A stretch of DNA of 64,000 nt from Sphaeramia orbicularis (lineage: Eukaryota > Chordata > Actinopteri > Kurtiformes > Apogonidae): the NCBI RefSeq assembly GCF_902148855.1, contig NC_043974.1:21701950-21765949 (forward strand), in the 5' to 3' direction. The translations under genes were made by a program, and so were the position numbers. Positions 49,457-61,600 of the stretch are shown here, in pieces; the first letter of the stretch is position 1, and every line of letters starts with the position of its first letter. The notes below the pieces were generated by a model, which was given only the letters and a program-made list of their open reading frames with translations, did not search any database and was not told where the DNA came from.

Positions 49457-50932
49457 GGCTAAGGCCTTGAGTTAATGATGTATTAAGATTTTCTGATCTG
49501 ATGATGATAGAGATTTGAAGTTTATATACTGTATACACAGGGCATAGTGTAGAAAGATTGAATTAAAACTCTTGTTAATGTCATACATTGGTAATGTGGC
49601 AGAAGGAGGTCTCAGATGCAGAGGTATGATGAGAAACAAGGGATTTACTAACAAAACTGAACCTACAAGTCTAACAAAAAATTAAGTCCAAAATCATCAG
49701 CTAAAGGTTGAGCTTTGTTGTGTTACTGAATAACATAAATGTGAGTCCAACTGTAGTAAACGCGAGTGTATTTATTTTCCGAGACTCCACATGTAGCGCA
49801 AGAACAACAGGTAAACTCCCAGCAGCACCAGGCGCCTATGACCTCATCAGACCCCGACTGTAGTCATACTGTAGTCTTTTTAGTATTCACACACTAAACC
49901 AATACAATAACACCACAGGTATGAGACGTAAATGCAGGACTTTATTACTTTTGTGAAATTTTTCAAAAGTTGTCATTGTCATGTAGAAAATCAAGGACAG
50001 GACAGCTTTGCCCATAAGTGTAAAAAAAAAAAAAAATCCAAGACATGTATATAAAAAAATACAAGAAAAACACATGTAACATGAAAGGAACATGTATTTT
50101 CGAACATTAGAACATCACTTTTATAACATTAGACCATCATAAGTGCTGATCCAGACACCTGTCCACATCCACATTCTCCCTTTGAACATCATTCCTTACA
50201 TTAGTACCATTACTTCATGGTACCTAACAAAGCAGGTACACTCACTGTTCATGCAGAGGTGGACCTTACAGACCCTGTAGACCACATCGGACCTGAGATT
50301 GTTGACTCACTGTCCTCACTGTAACTGTTGCTGCCACTGTTTTGTATTGTGTGTGGAAATGACCAAAAATAGTCACTTGCTCAATAAAGGGTTAATACCA
50401 GCCTGGTGAAGCTGATGGCTCAGGTGGTTTTCTTCCAGTTGGTTCATATTATGCACGGAGCCTCTTCTCCAAGTTATTTCACAACCCACTACCATGTTTC
50501 ATGTTGTATCTGAATAATGATCATTTTGTTTTTGCTGACGGCTGCTCCGTTCTCGTCCTTTTGGGGGTCTTGATTAGCTCTGGTGAATGAATTCCTCCCC
50601 CTGGTGGATTATCTGTGTATTGCATGTATCTAATTGTATACATCAGGTTTTTCATGAAAAAAAAATATCACACTGATCATGTAGAGGGCTTCAAAACTCA
50701 TGTATCAAATATGATATGTTTGGCGTTATAGGGTTATATTTCTCTGACAAAAGCGTCACGTCTGTCTTATCTGTGATTGGTTTACTCAGCATCTGTTAGT
50801 CCCGCCTTCATATTTGGATTCAAGCCCCGCAATTCCAGACTTTTTTTTCTCATTGAGAAAAACGGATGGCTGGCCAGGCTAGGTCTGGATGTCACTCACC
50901 CTGCTCAGCCCTCCTCCTACAACGGCGTATTT
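49457..50932. other. Intergenic, no recognised gene
   Basis: AT-rich, with no Ig exon. Short open frames (for example 50777-50992) have no family resemblance. Nothing else was identified. Confidence 0.5.
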
Positions 50933-51582
50933 GGGCCACATAAGAAAATAAAAAACGCTTGTAACTTCGAGAATAAAGTCGTTATATTTTGAGAACAAAG
51001 TCATTATTAAACGAGAATGAAGTCATAGTTTTAAAAAACTCATTATTTAACGAGAATAAAGTCGTTATATTTCGAGAATAAAGTCATTATTAAACGAGAA
51101 TAAAGTCATTATTTAATGAGAATAAAGTCGTTATTTAACGAGAATAAAATCGTTACATTTCGAGAATAAAGTCATTATTTAACGAGAACAAAGTCGTTAC
51201 ATTTCAAGAATAAAGTCATTATTTAACGAGAATAAAGTCATAATATAATGAGAATAAAGTCGTAACCACTCATCAAATAATGTAGAACTTGGAACATTTT
51301 GTGAAGTTACTTTCATTTGGGGTTTACGCAAAAAGGCCAAATACTGAGCCTATCCCCTCATCAACACATTGCTGCTTTGCTTGTTGCCTTCACTGTAAAA
51401 CTGGAAACTCTGTCGAATCTTCAAAATATTACGACTTTAATCTCATAAAAGTACAACTTTATTCTTGTTAAATAATGTTTGTTTTTTTTTTAAAGTACAA
51501 CTTTATTCTCATTAAATAATGAGTTTATTCTCCAAATATAATGACTTTATTCTCATTAAATAATGATTTTTTTATGTGGCCC
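50933..51582. mobile_element. TIR element made of AATAAAGTC tandem units
   Basis: GGGCCACATAAGAAAAT and TTTTTTATGTGGCCC are inverted ends. The left half (50965-51265) is a tandem array of a unit of about 22 bp, GAGAATAAAGTCGTTATTTA with variants. The right half (51430-51570) has the same unit inverted. Between them, 51280-51420 is unique. It lies 131 bp downstream of the gene G stop codon. Confidence 0.7.
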
Positions 51583-51712
51583 TAATATGTCGTCGTACTC
51601 CTCGTGCTCAGGCTCATCATGTATAAATTTGAGTCATATCACCAAATATAATTAAGAAATTCTAATTCTAAAATCACTCATCACACTTAAAGTTGTGATG
51701 CCATTCCATGTT

Positions 51713-54700
51713 CTACTGTCGTACACTAGAATACACACAATGTTCCGAGGCAGTGACCCACTGTCTCCGTGACGGTTGGACATGTGGCGTACTTAAGGCA
51801 GCGTAATGGAGGTCGTCTTCATTTCGATCGCCCTGGTAATCACACATATACACAGCACTGATTGTACTGAAGAACATCAAATTGTATGAACAGGTTTTAA
51901 TTGTATTTCCACGGATACTCACCTCTGTATTTGCTGTCGACGGAGCCAAACGTCTGGTTTGAGACACTGTTGTGAAATACAAAAACGTATCATTTATCCA
52001 AAAGTCATGTTTTATGAATACTGTCCATCAGATACAAAATCAGGCCCAGTTACCGGAAGACTGGCAGCTGTTTCGCTTGTTCATCTTGTGAATTGAGAAA
52101 GCCAGAAACACAGTCAGGATGATGGTGAAAGCCAAAGCTCCACTCAAAAAATACACAAGAAACTGAGGGGAGTCCACGTCACCTGTAGAGATCCAGACAT
52201 TTAGTATTTACAATAATGCAAGACAGTAGCAGCACACATTGTTATCATGATATTGTTTCTAGATTCTGGCAGTTCCATAATAAATTATTAATTCGCTTTT
52301 CTTTTGTTTTTCTTTCACTTAGGTGTGTAGCTCATTATACTGTGAGGAGTACATATCCTCCTGAGACCCAGGAAAAATAAAGTTTTAGCTTTTTTACATT
52401 AATAAATTGTCTAGATTGGAAACTGCATTATGCAACAGGTTTTTTTTTTCCAGATACAGTTTTAAAATTATTTTCATTAATTTTTTGATGGAATGTCCTT
52501 TGCAATGGTCAGCATTTTTTAAGTAAAACTGTCAAAAATGTGTCCGCTACAGAGGACAAAAATGCATTGCTGGGTCTCAGAAGGATATAAAACATCTTAA
52601 TCTATTATTGAATGCTTCAAATGATTACAGTAGGGTTTGTTTGGTTCCACGAAATGATACGGTAAGTTTTCTTTGTGGAGGAAACATGCAGAATATTGCC
52701 ATACATAATGAAATGATAAAACAAAATGCAGTAAAGCAGGACTTAAATAGATAAATATGTAACAAAACTAAACAAAATCTTGATTCTCTAGTGCAGGGGT
52801 GTCAAATTCATTTTAGTTCAGGGGTCACATACAGTCCATTATGATCTGAAGTGGACCCAACCAATAAAATAATTATAGTGAAAAAGTAAATCTACATTAT
52901 GAAAATGTTTATGTCTACTAAGCTTCCTTAAAAATGTGAATAATATAAACAACCTGAAATGTCTTGATAAAAAAATTGCAGTTTTAATAGTATTATACCT
53001 CGGCTTCTCATTTACACATGTACATTACAGCTTACAGACCACAGTGGATCTACAGATACACAAAACATTTAGTAACAGACAGAATATTGGTCAGATTACA
53101 CTTACTTCTCTTAAGACATTTCATCTTGTTCATATTTGTTCAGGTTATTCAATTTTTTGTGAAAGGATAGTTTGTAAATAGATGCTTCTATGAAACTGGG
53201 TTCATTTTGGTACCTGGCACTTTACCGGCTTTTTAGACCCAATAATAAAAGAGAAATTTATGCATATTTCCCCCCAGGATGTACCTGATGATGACCTCAG
53301 ATAAACGCAAAAAAACATTATACTCTTGGTCTGAGCCATCCAAAAATTAATGAATTTTTAATCAAATATTGGCACCAAAAATAGGACTGAAATCAGGATA
53401 GGAAATACTACCTAGGTGTCAGTGCATTTGATCTGGAAAACGTGGCTTGAAATGGTCTTACATACCGCTATAAATAAAGACACTGTGTTAAATTTGATGA
53501 TCCTAGTGGTTTTTCTAATCCTGACATGCAGGTTTTTCATGAATCTCATTCCAGGTTTTGTATGTAACTCATCGTGTCCACTCATGTTACATGCAGAACC
53601 TGCCCAGTTAAAAACATATAAATCGCGAATGATTTTGCAACAGCAGTCATTTTTTTTAAACACTCTGCCTTGAATAATTTGGTCAATTCCCAAAATGTAC
53701 CTGTGAGAGAACAAAGAGATATTAAAAAAAATTGTAGCGTGTAATTTTCGTGTCCTTTTGACCCTGTTACATACAGATTTTTGTATTAAATATAATGTAA
53801 AATAACATAAAAATGCGTTTCATCTGAAAAATAGTTTCTCTTTTATCTCAGTAAGTATTTATTTTTAAAACAGACCCAAAGTGCTTCCAAACTTGCTTCA
53901 TTTCATTAGTCTACATCTGGTTTGAATTTTTAGCCCCCATGTCCTGTTTTTAAGACACAGTTTCATAGACGTTTCATAAAATTGTGCTTTTTTTTACACT
54001 AAAACAAAGGAAAAAAATTAGAGTTGTCATTATTTTTTGATTATTAGTTTACTAGTCTGACCCACTTGAGATCATATTGGTCTATATGTGACCCCTGAAC
54101 TAAAATGTTTAATATCTCCAGTGTAATTTTGCTTTTTACAAATTCATCCATGGGCCAGATTGGACTCTTTGGTCCACGGGCCATATGTTTGACACCTGTG
54201 CTCTAGTGGAACCACATCCATAACAGCTGAGGATATACAGCACCATGTGGACACTTTTAAAGGTGAACATATTAAGCAGCATATTTTATTGGGTGTATCG
54301 CCTAGCACACAGGTGTCAAACATGAGGCCCGGGGGCCAAATCCGGCCTGCCAAAGGGTCCAGTCCGGCCCTTGGGGTGAATTTGTGAAATGCAAAAATTA
54401 CACTGAAGATATTAACAATCCTTTTAGTTCAGGTTCCACATCCAGACCAATTCAATCTCAAGTGGGTCAGATCAGTAAAATACTATCATAATAACATATA
54501 AATAATGACAACTCTAAATTTTTCTCTTTGTAAATCTAAATTTTTTCATGTATTTCCACTAAAACAAAGCATAATTTTGCAAAAAATGTAAAAAACCTGA
54601 ACAAATATGAACAACCTGAAATGTCTTAAGAGAAGCAGGTACAATTTTAACAATATTCTGTCTGTTACTAAATGTTTTGTGTGTTTGTAGATTCACCGTG

Positions 54701-55842
54701 ATCTGTACGCTATAATGTACATGTGGAAATGATAAACTGAGACATAATATTGTTAAAATTACACTTATTTTTTCAGTTTGTTCATGTTATTCACATTGTT
54801 TGAAAGGATAGTTTGTAGCTGTAAACCTTTTCATAATGTAAATTTACTTTTTATCGCTCTTAACCATATAGAAAAATTTTGGATTTGACATTGTTTATAT
54901 ATTATTATGTTATTATTTTACTGGTTCGGCCCATTTCAGCTCAAATTTAGCTGAATGTGGCCCCTGAACTAAAATGAGTTTGACACCCCTGGCCTTACAT
55001 GATTCTAAAATTACAGCTTTACTCACCTTTGGACTTCATCTCATTCTTAAAAAGTATGTTTCCACATGATGCCACCGCACAGTAGGTCCCAGTGTTAGAA
55101 TGATTCACACTCTGTATAGGCAGGTTGTAGAGACATGTGTGTGTCTGCTCATTCTTGCCTCCCTGAGTGTAGATGATTCCTGGGTGAGGGTCTCCAGACT
55201 TTGTGAACCAGTAAAAATTGTGTTCTCCATCATAGAACCCAGTGTGAACCGTACATTTCAGCGTCCCAGAGCCAATTTCAGATGATGACTGACGGACAAA
55301 AGCCTCACGAGTTAAGTCTGAACTCCGCACAAGGACAGTAACACCCATTGAAAAGTCAAATCCGTACGCGCTGGAACCCGTGCAGTAATAGGTGGCTGAG
55401 TCTGACGACCGTAAATCTGAGATCATCAAGTGATTTTTACCGCTGCTGCTTTCAAGTCTGAAACGTGGATCGTCTTTGAATTCTTCATTAAAAACACCAT
55501 TTTCCCCATGTTTATACAAAGTGGAGATGAGTCTTGGTTTCTGTCCCAGAATTTGTTTATACCAGTAGAACATAGATGTTAGATGAGCTTCATAGGAGCA
55601 TCGCAAAGTCACATTTTCACCAACATTAGCTGATATATGACCACCGTCTTGATGTAAAGATATGTCCAAATTAAGATTATGTGCCTTAGCTAAAGAGAAA
55701 AAAAGACAAGAAATTACAATTATATCAGTGCACAATACAATATTAGTAAGAGGCATATTTTAAGACAAAAATAAATATCAATCTTACCTATTTTTCCAAA
55801 GAACAGGCAGTTCAGAAATAAAGCAAACTTCAGAGGTGTCAT
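51713..55842 (-). CDS. nitr: NITR gene G: diverged I domain, canonical ITIM
   Basis: Exons: 55788-55842, 55027-55689, 52054-52182, 51923-51966, 51713-51832; 1011 nt, 336 aa. The second of two tandem ATGs gives the 55-nt leader (MTPLKFALFLNCLFFGKI). The V domain (LRCSYEAHLTSMFYWYKQ to SATYYCTGS) ends FDFSMGVTVLV without the glycine pair. The I domain is shortened: the segment before its first Cys is 4 residues shorter (SEIGSGTLKC), the GTC cysteine is Tyr (HTGFYDGEH), the loop with the NDQC cysteine is deleted (GGKNEQTHTC), YYC is TYC, and FGNGT reads FKNEM. The frame is still open and splice sites are good, so it may be functional but structurally altered. The tail has DLHYAALST and HCVYSSV. 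Intron 2 is nearly 3 kb because of hAT MITEs. Confidence 0.84.
52794..54200. mobile_element. hAT MITE with T1 element inserted, intron 2 of gene G
   Basis: CAGGGGTGTCAAATTCATTT to TGTTTGACACCTGTG with a perfect 8-bp duplication CTCTAGTG at 52786-52793 and 54201-54208. The body is split at about 53181-53970 by a T1 element. Confidence 0.85.
53181..53970 (-). mobile_element. T1 element copy 3
   Basis: It starts GATGCTTCTATGAAACTGGG and ends ACACAGTTTCATAGACG, inverse in orientation to copies 1 and 2. On its minus strand 53412-53714 is one open frame (YILGIDQIIQGRVFKKND, then CCCKIIRDLYVFNWAGSAC) collinear with copy 2. Confidence 0.65.
54308..54991. mobile_element. hAT MITE, second copy in intron 2 of gene G
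   Basis: CACAGGTGTCAAACATGAGG to TGAGTTTGACACCCCTGG, opposite in orientation to the copy before it. GCCTAGCA and GCCTTACA are a decayed 8-bp duplication. Confidence 0.8.
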
Positions 55843-55910
55843 CATGATCAAAATGTCTTGTTGAATGTGGACAACCTCTAAACGCTCTTGCCTCTTAGAC
55901 AAGAGACTGC

Positions 55911-55975
55911 GTATGATTGGTTAACTAGAGGTGGCACTGACACTCCTATTATGGAAACAGTGAACATGTTCATTT
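55911..55975 (-). promoter_or_regulatory. Putative promoter block of gene G
   Basis: GACTGCGTATGATTGG with a reverse CCAAT box at 55915-55920, 73 bp upstream of the start. GTGAACATGTTCA at 55960-55972 is the counterpart of the CATG palindromes in D and E. Confidence 0.45.
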
Positions 55976-56519
55976 CCCCCGTGACTTAAAACAAGTATTA
56001 AGAGCTACAGAAATAAAAGCCATAGTTAAATCTGATATATGTTTTGAGGTCAAACAGTGTCTATTCACTAATATGATAAACACATATCACCACTAGGATA
56101 CACCAAAGCACATACACCACTATTTCAAAATATTAATTTAACCCATAAGGACCCAGGTTGACTTTTGTGGCAGTTCCAAATGAATTTTTCTTTCTTTTTA
56201 ACCTTTCCTAATAGGTTATCACCATTTATTACACTGGGTTACAAAAAAAACGTTTTTTGCAAGTTGTCTAGGTTTTTTCAACTGAATTAGGACCATTTTG
56301 CACCACTAAATCCAAAAATGACATCTGTTTTTCTCAATCAGGTCAGGTTATTTTGCTAATTTGATTTGGAAAAATTTGATCTTCTCACAAAATTGATGAC
56401 ATTTTTGTGACTTTATCAGTTGATTTTTTTATATAGTTCTCACCCAAAATAGGTTTTAAGAGAAAAAAAAAATCATTTCTAACTGGATTCCTGTTAGGTA
56501 CAATGGTAAGTAAGTAAGT

Positions 56520-57010
56520 AAGTAAATTTTATTTATAGAGCACTTTTCACAGACAGAGTCACAAAGTGCTTTATCAGTTCAAATCAGAATCAAATTAAGT
56601 TTACAGAGACCCAACAGAATCCTTCAGGAGCAAACACTTGTGATTGGTGACAGTGGCGAGGAAAAACTTCCCTTTAACGGGGAGAAACGTCGAGCAGACC
56701 CAGACTCCTGAAGGATGGCTGTCTGCCTTGACCAGTTGGGGTTAAAGAGAGAGAGAGAGAGTAAAGGAGGAGAAAAGAGAGAGCGATAGAGATATAGAGA
56801 GACTGGGGGGGGGGGGGGATGACACATGGAGTACGTTATGATGAATACATAGAGTGTAATCAGTTTGTGGTGGCCCTGGGTCAGGTGGGAGACTAGAATA
56901 GAATAGAATAGAATAGAATAGAATAGAATAGAATCTTTATTGTCATTATGCGAGGCACAACGAAATTTCGTCCAGCAGCTCTTGGCATTAGGCATACATA
57001 TTTACACACA
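56520..57010 (-). mobile_element. Two LINE/SINE-type 3' tails
   Basis: 56526-56700 (TTTATTTATAGAGCACTTTT, then CACAAAGTGCTTTATCAG, then GTGGCGAGGAAAAACTTCCC) is a common fish L2-tailed repeat, followed by (GA)n and a G-run at 56807-56818. 56895-57010 is (GAATA)n, then CTTTATTGTCATTATGCGAG, a CR1-type tail. Confidence 0.55.
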
Positions 57011-57075
57011 TATAATATAAAAAGCCTTTTAGAACAGGAGGGTTTTGAGGTGTTTCTTAAAGCTCTCTACAGAGT

Positions 57076-57165
57076 CTACAGAGTCCATGGACCGTAGGTG
57101 TATTCACCGCAGATGTAGCAGAATACGTCAGGCTTATTTTTGCAAGATCTTCTAGTTGAAGCCAT
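57076..57165 (-). pseudogene. Fragment of a transposon-borne Cys-rich protein (FCYICGE motif)
   Basis: 29 codons beginning MASTRRSCKNKPDVFCYICG and then EYTYGPWTL before a stop. The start resembles the N-terminus of a widespread repeat-encoded protein with a CxxC zinc-binding knuckle, known to me from many fish and invertebrate genomes. The surrounding AT-rich text (TTTTGCACCACTAAATCC, TTTTTCTCAATCAGGTCAG) belongs to the same element. The rest of the gene is replaced by LINE tails, so only the N-terminal end remains. Confidence 0.45.
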
Positions 57166-57883
57166 TTCATTCACCTGTAATATTAAAAAAAAAAACATTA
57201 ATCATAAATTGGCAAAAGTAAAATCTTCAGAACTCGTTTATTGCAAGAAATATGAAAGAATTTTGTATCATATGATGTGAAATTCCCATAAATGTAAGCA
57301 AAAATGTTAAAAAGCCAATATGTAGCATAGTTCAGAAAGTTGACCTGATTGAGTAAAATGAATGTGATTGTTGGATTCAGCACACCAAAATTATCCTAAA
57401 TCAGCTCAAAAAACTTAAACAATAAATTTGTTGTTGATCAGTGTTTTGATATTATCCTCTGAATATATATATTTTCCAGTGAAAATTATCTATTTTACTA
57501 TGTATAATTGACTGATCATGTAGATGTTCATAAAAGCTCAGAGTAAAGTCAAAGGTTACTGTATCAACAGAGAAAAACTGAAGAAAACGTGACTTGTTCA
57601 GTAAAATATATCATTAACTTAACATAAATCCAGTGAATCCATCCAGTCATTGATCCAACTCCATGCTTTTACTGGTGAATCAATGTTTTAGAAGATGATG
57701 GTGTTTCCATCGTAACTACGGAGCCTCTGAACGTCCAAATGGGTCATATCTGATGGCCGTGAAAAGATGACAAACTGCATTTTACACCAATTGTTGACAT
57801 GGATTGATAAAATTAGTGGATCAGCAGTTTAGATCAGTAGATGCTTTTGGTCGATGGTGGATGTTTGGGTCTTTATGGGTTAA

Positions 57884-58589
57884 ATTACAACAAAAATACA
57901 CCGTATGTCTTTTCAGTCATTTATATTTATTATGCAAATTTCACCGTCTATCCTTCAAACATGCACATTTTTTCATGACATTATTATTATAAGTGTCTTT
58001 TCCACTGATAGTATGGACAATGCATTTAGACCTGGGGTGGAGGTAGTGTGGGTGGATTGCATGGCATTAAAGAACATAGCCCATAGTTACCTGATGGACT
58101 AAATGACTATTGTTACAGCTCCTGCCAGGATTCAAACCCCAGTCTCCCACATCACAGCCACTAGTATTACCTACTGAGCTTTCTGCTGAAGTATTTATAT
58201 CATAATACTGGAAGGTCTCAGAGTGTGTGTGTTTGTGTGTGTATCTGCACAGTTCTGAGAAATTGAGATGTTTTGAACTGCCCAATTTGGTACCTACAGT
58301 TGAGGAATAGTCCCATCTCCACATTAAATATCTCTGCAAGTTGATAGGACTAATATTTTGGGAGATATTAGTCATTTTGAATACAATAGCCTTCCAATCA
58401 CGTAGCTCAGTACCACACTGCCTGATCGGAAATGAAGTTAAAATCAGGAATGACGCATTTATTAACTTCATTCCCTTGATATTGGTATTAATATAACTCG
58501 TGGTTCCCTATGGGTCAGTGAACTAGTATATTAATATATAGTGGATGTACATCAGTTTGGTTCAGTGTGGTGTTTGGATGTTCTCCATT
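57884..58589. other. Intergenic, weak repeat similarity
   Basis: 58325-58410 (GCAAGTTGATAGGACTAATA, TTTTGGGAGATATTAGT) matches 38393-38440 and marks an undefined repeat. Otherwise nothing was recognised. Confidence 0.4.
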
Positions 58590-58853
58590 ATCTTTGTGGG
58601 TTCTCTCCGGGTACTCCGGCTTCCTCCCACCATCTAAACACATGCACTGATAGGTTAATTGGTTAATCTAAATTGCCCATAGGTGTGAATGTGAGGGTGA
58701 TTGTTTGTCTCTATTTGTCAGCCCTGCAATGAACTGGTGACTTGTCCAGGGTGTACCCCGCCTTTGCCCATAAGTAGCTGGGATAGGCTGCAGCGACCCC
58801 CGTGACCCTTGTGAGGATAAAGCAGGTTCAGAAAATGAATGAATGAATGAATG
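58590..58853 (-). mobile_element. LINE-type 3' end with (GAATG)n tail
   Basis: TCTCCGGGTACTCCGGCTTC, then TTAATTGGTTAATCTAAATTG, CCTGCAATGAACTGGTGACT, CTGGGATAGGCTGCAGCGAC and (AATG)n are the standard 3' end of a LINE family found in nearly all teleosts. The text is on the plus strand as listed; orientation is uncertain. Confidence 0.6.
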
Positions 58854-60344
58854 ACCATTATTTTGGTCATTTTACAAGTAGCTCACAAGCCGAGAAATCG
58901 AAGACATCCCTGGTTTAGGTGTGACATTGCATTTCTGAGGATGGTTTTGATTCTATTTGGGATGCGCCGTTTACTCCCATGGGTGGTGCTTGGGTGTGAA
59001 TTTTTGCGCCCTTAAGCTCTCCTATTTCCTGTATTGGAGGAGGATCTACTGCACACACACCATTTATAATGAGAGTCTGTTATGGTAAATGGAGAGCCCA
59101 AACAGGAAACACATCACAACTGCTCACTAAAGGAACAAAAACATTTTTAAACTACACTTGAATGCAGATTAGACATGGTTGTCACAAGCTGTATCATGTA
59201 TAGCTCATTTATTTAAATATTTGTTTTTGCTAAATTGTTTTAAGTAGACAGGTGCGGTGGTGTATTCCAGTGCCCTCTATTGATGAGCTGCCACTGTTAA
59301 TGCCAGTCGCTATTCGTGCTGCAAGTTGACAATATTGCTGACAACAGTAAGAAGTATATTGTTTATCCAACAGCACATATACTGTTCTCTGTTGGCACAA
59401 GGGTCTGACAGGAACAAAGTGTTTATTAGCGTGTATGCTTTTCTTATTTTATTTTATGTGCTTTATGTAAATGTTTTTTGCATTTCGATGTAACTCCATT
59501 ATATAATTCACTATAATCATTGACAATTTTGCTACATGATGTTGCTGTTGTGAATGGAAACACTGACTTCCTGTTTTGAACCACAAAGACAAAGTGAGGA
59601 CGGGGTCTCAGACGTCGACATGACAGGAGTGTGCTGAGGTCTGATCTTTCAACTGCTGACCACATAGAAGCTAAAAAATATCCTTATATCTCAGGATCTG
59701 TGTTGTGTAGACTAGAATATTAATTATAAATGGTCCACAAACTCATTTGGGAAAGGGTTCTCTTTTATGGCGAAGGACAGAAAGAAAACATTGTGGGGTT
59801 TATTTGTCTTATTGAGTGAAGATGAGCTGTGTGAGCACGTTCATGTCCAGTGTCACATCCACACTGTTGATTTTTTACAAGATAGAAAGTATAACACTCT
59901 GTCCAAAAAAGAAAAGAAAAAATAATGTGCACTGTTTCAACGTGTTGAGTGACCACAAACGGACACCTATAATGTTCAGTTTCACTTTCATGAACATTTG
60001 GGTTTGTCACCTTCTCAGGTGGCAGTTACAGTTTCTCTGCAGGTCTTCCTGTGTGCAGAGTATTGATGTTTTACTATTTATTTTCAATAGTCTTTACAGT
60101 ATGTCACATGTCTGACTCCACAGCAAACAGAACAATGATCAGTGTAGTTGAGTGTTATTAACAATGAACTGCATTAATTGTGAAACCATCATGAAAGAAA
60201 CAGCATCTGAAATAAGTTTTAATTTGCTTTTTGGTACAAAACTGCAATACAACGCTGTTTCGGCCTTTTTCTACTGTATCTCATGTAGTATGTTGTCATT
60301 GAAAATGATGAAATGTACAACAAACTGTAACACCACAGTACTAT
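58854..60344. other. Intergenic with second GACTTCCTGTTTT block
   Basis: 59568-59640 (TGACTTCCTGTTTTGAACCA, then ACGGGGTCTCAGACG) is the best partner of 63773-63840. CAGGTCTTCCTGTGTGCAG at 60039 parallels CAGGACTTCCTGTGTAAAC at 45072. No exon was recognised. Confidence 0.35.
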
Positions 60345-60500
60345 TATGGTAAGATATGGTAAGATAAGACTTTACTGATCCCACAGTGGGGAAATTCAAG
60401 TGTCTCAGCAGAAAGGGTGACAGTACAGTAATGAAATATGAAGAATACACAAATTAAAATATTAACAAAGTGGTAATAAAAATGTTCATATGTACAGATA
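60345..60500. mobile_element. CR1-type LINE tail fragment
   Basis: AAGACTTTACTGATCCCACA, then GGGGAAATTCAAGTGTCTCA is the widespread CR1-like 3' end next to a GGTAAGATA repeat. Confidence 0.5.
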
Positions 60501-61264
60501 TTTACAGACCTGAAAACAGTTTGACCAGTCCAGTTTAATGTTGAGATGGACACCCAGGTATTTAAGAGTCAGCTATCAAAATTCTTGCCATTTTTGCCTA
60601 AAATGCCCAAAAAAAGACTTACCAAAAAAATCACAGCCTTTTCTGAACCGTTTAGAGTACAGACATGGTCTAGGGCTCTTTTCAAAGTGACCTTGCTTAC
60701 CAAGTGTGCCATTTGGTACACAAAAAGTAAACTGTTTACAAATGCTACATTCTGTGGTTGAAAGTGCACACAGTAAACTACACAATACACATTGTGTTTG
60801 TAAAAGGTCTGTCATTATACCAGCTGAAAGTCCAGCTTGACTGTTACTGCAGCCTGTTCCTCTCCCTTTACCTCTGGCCTCTGCCTGACCTCTGACCTTT
60901 GCCTGAGCTCTCAGTGAAGAGCTCCTCTGAAGAAGATCTTTCCTCCTGTTATCTTCTGGCCTGTTTGCTCATCAACAGATCCGCGTCTGAATCCTCTGAT
61001 CCAAAGAAAACAAATCAGAACATAACTTTTATAAAACTGTAAAAGACTCTTCCATTGTTTTCTGTTCTAACTCTTGCAGTGAAGCAGAATGGAAGACAGA
61101 AACACTCAGACTAACACATACTCACATTCACACTTAACCCACTGCAAGAAAACTCAACAAAGAAAGGCCATGAAGAACAGAATGAATACTAAACTCAAAC
61201 TAAACCCTAACTACAACTAAATCATGTTCAGGTACACTTATAGAGTAAGACAGATGACAAAGTG
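60501..61264. other. Intergenic, no recognised gene
   Basis: CT-rich stretch at 60850-60960. Three overlapping open frames around 60546-60815 on both strands lack family resemblance and I do not support them as genes. Confidence 0.45.
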
Positions 61265-61600
61265 TGTTATATATTTATAATATAATATAATATAATATAA
61301 TATAAGATAAGATAAGATAATATAATATAATATAATCGGAGAGTGCAGACCTCCGCCAAGGTAGATCAGTACCCCCCCCCCCCCCCCCCCCCCCCATCAC
61401 CACAAAAATTTAATCATTTGTTCCTGGTGCCAGTATCAACATTTCCTGAAATTTTCATCCAAATCCGTCCATAACATTTTGATTTATCTTGCACATGGAC
61501 AGACAGACAGACAAACCAACGCTGGCAAAAACATAACCTCCTTGGTGGAGGTAATAATATAATATAATATAATATAATATAATATAATATAATTCAGTCA
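61265..61600. mobile_element. RTE-like tail between (TATAA)n tracts
   Basis: GAGAGTGCAGACCTCCGCCA, a C-run (61373-61394), AATTTTCATCCAAATCCGTC, (GACA)n, and CATAACCTCCTTGGTGGAGG form a repeat common in teleosts. It is bounded on both sides by (TATAA)n tracts (61275-61334 and 61549-61592), as if inserted within one. Confidence 0.55.

Larger units (their letters stand above)
56138..57883. mobile_element. pB1 TTAA MITE with large nested insert
   Basis: TTAACCCATAAGGACCC at the left and GGGTCTTTATGGGTTAA at the right. The body is interrupted between about 56229 and 57445 by an element starting CACTGGGTTACAAAAAAAAC, which is itself split by LINE-type tails. Confidence 0.65.

Noticed and set aside
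60546-60815. Overlapping open frames on both strands
   Set aside because: No start context, splice partner or known domain; the three frames contradict each other and none resembles a family member.
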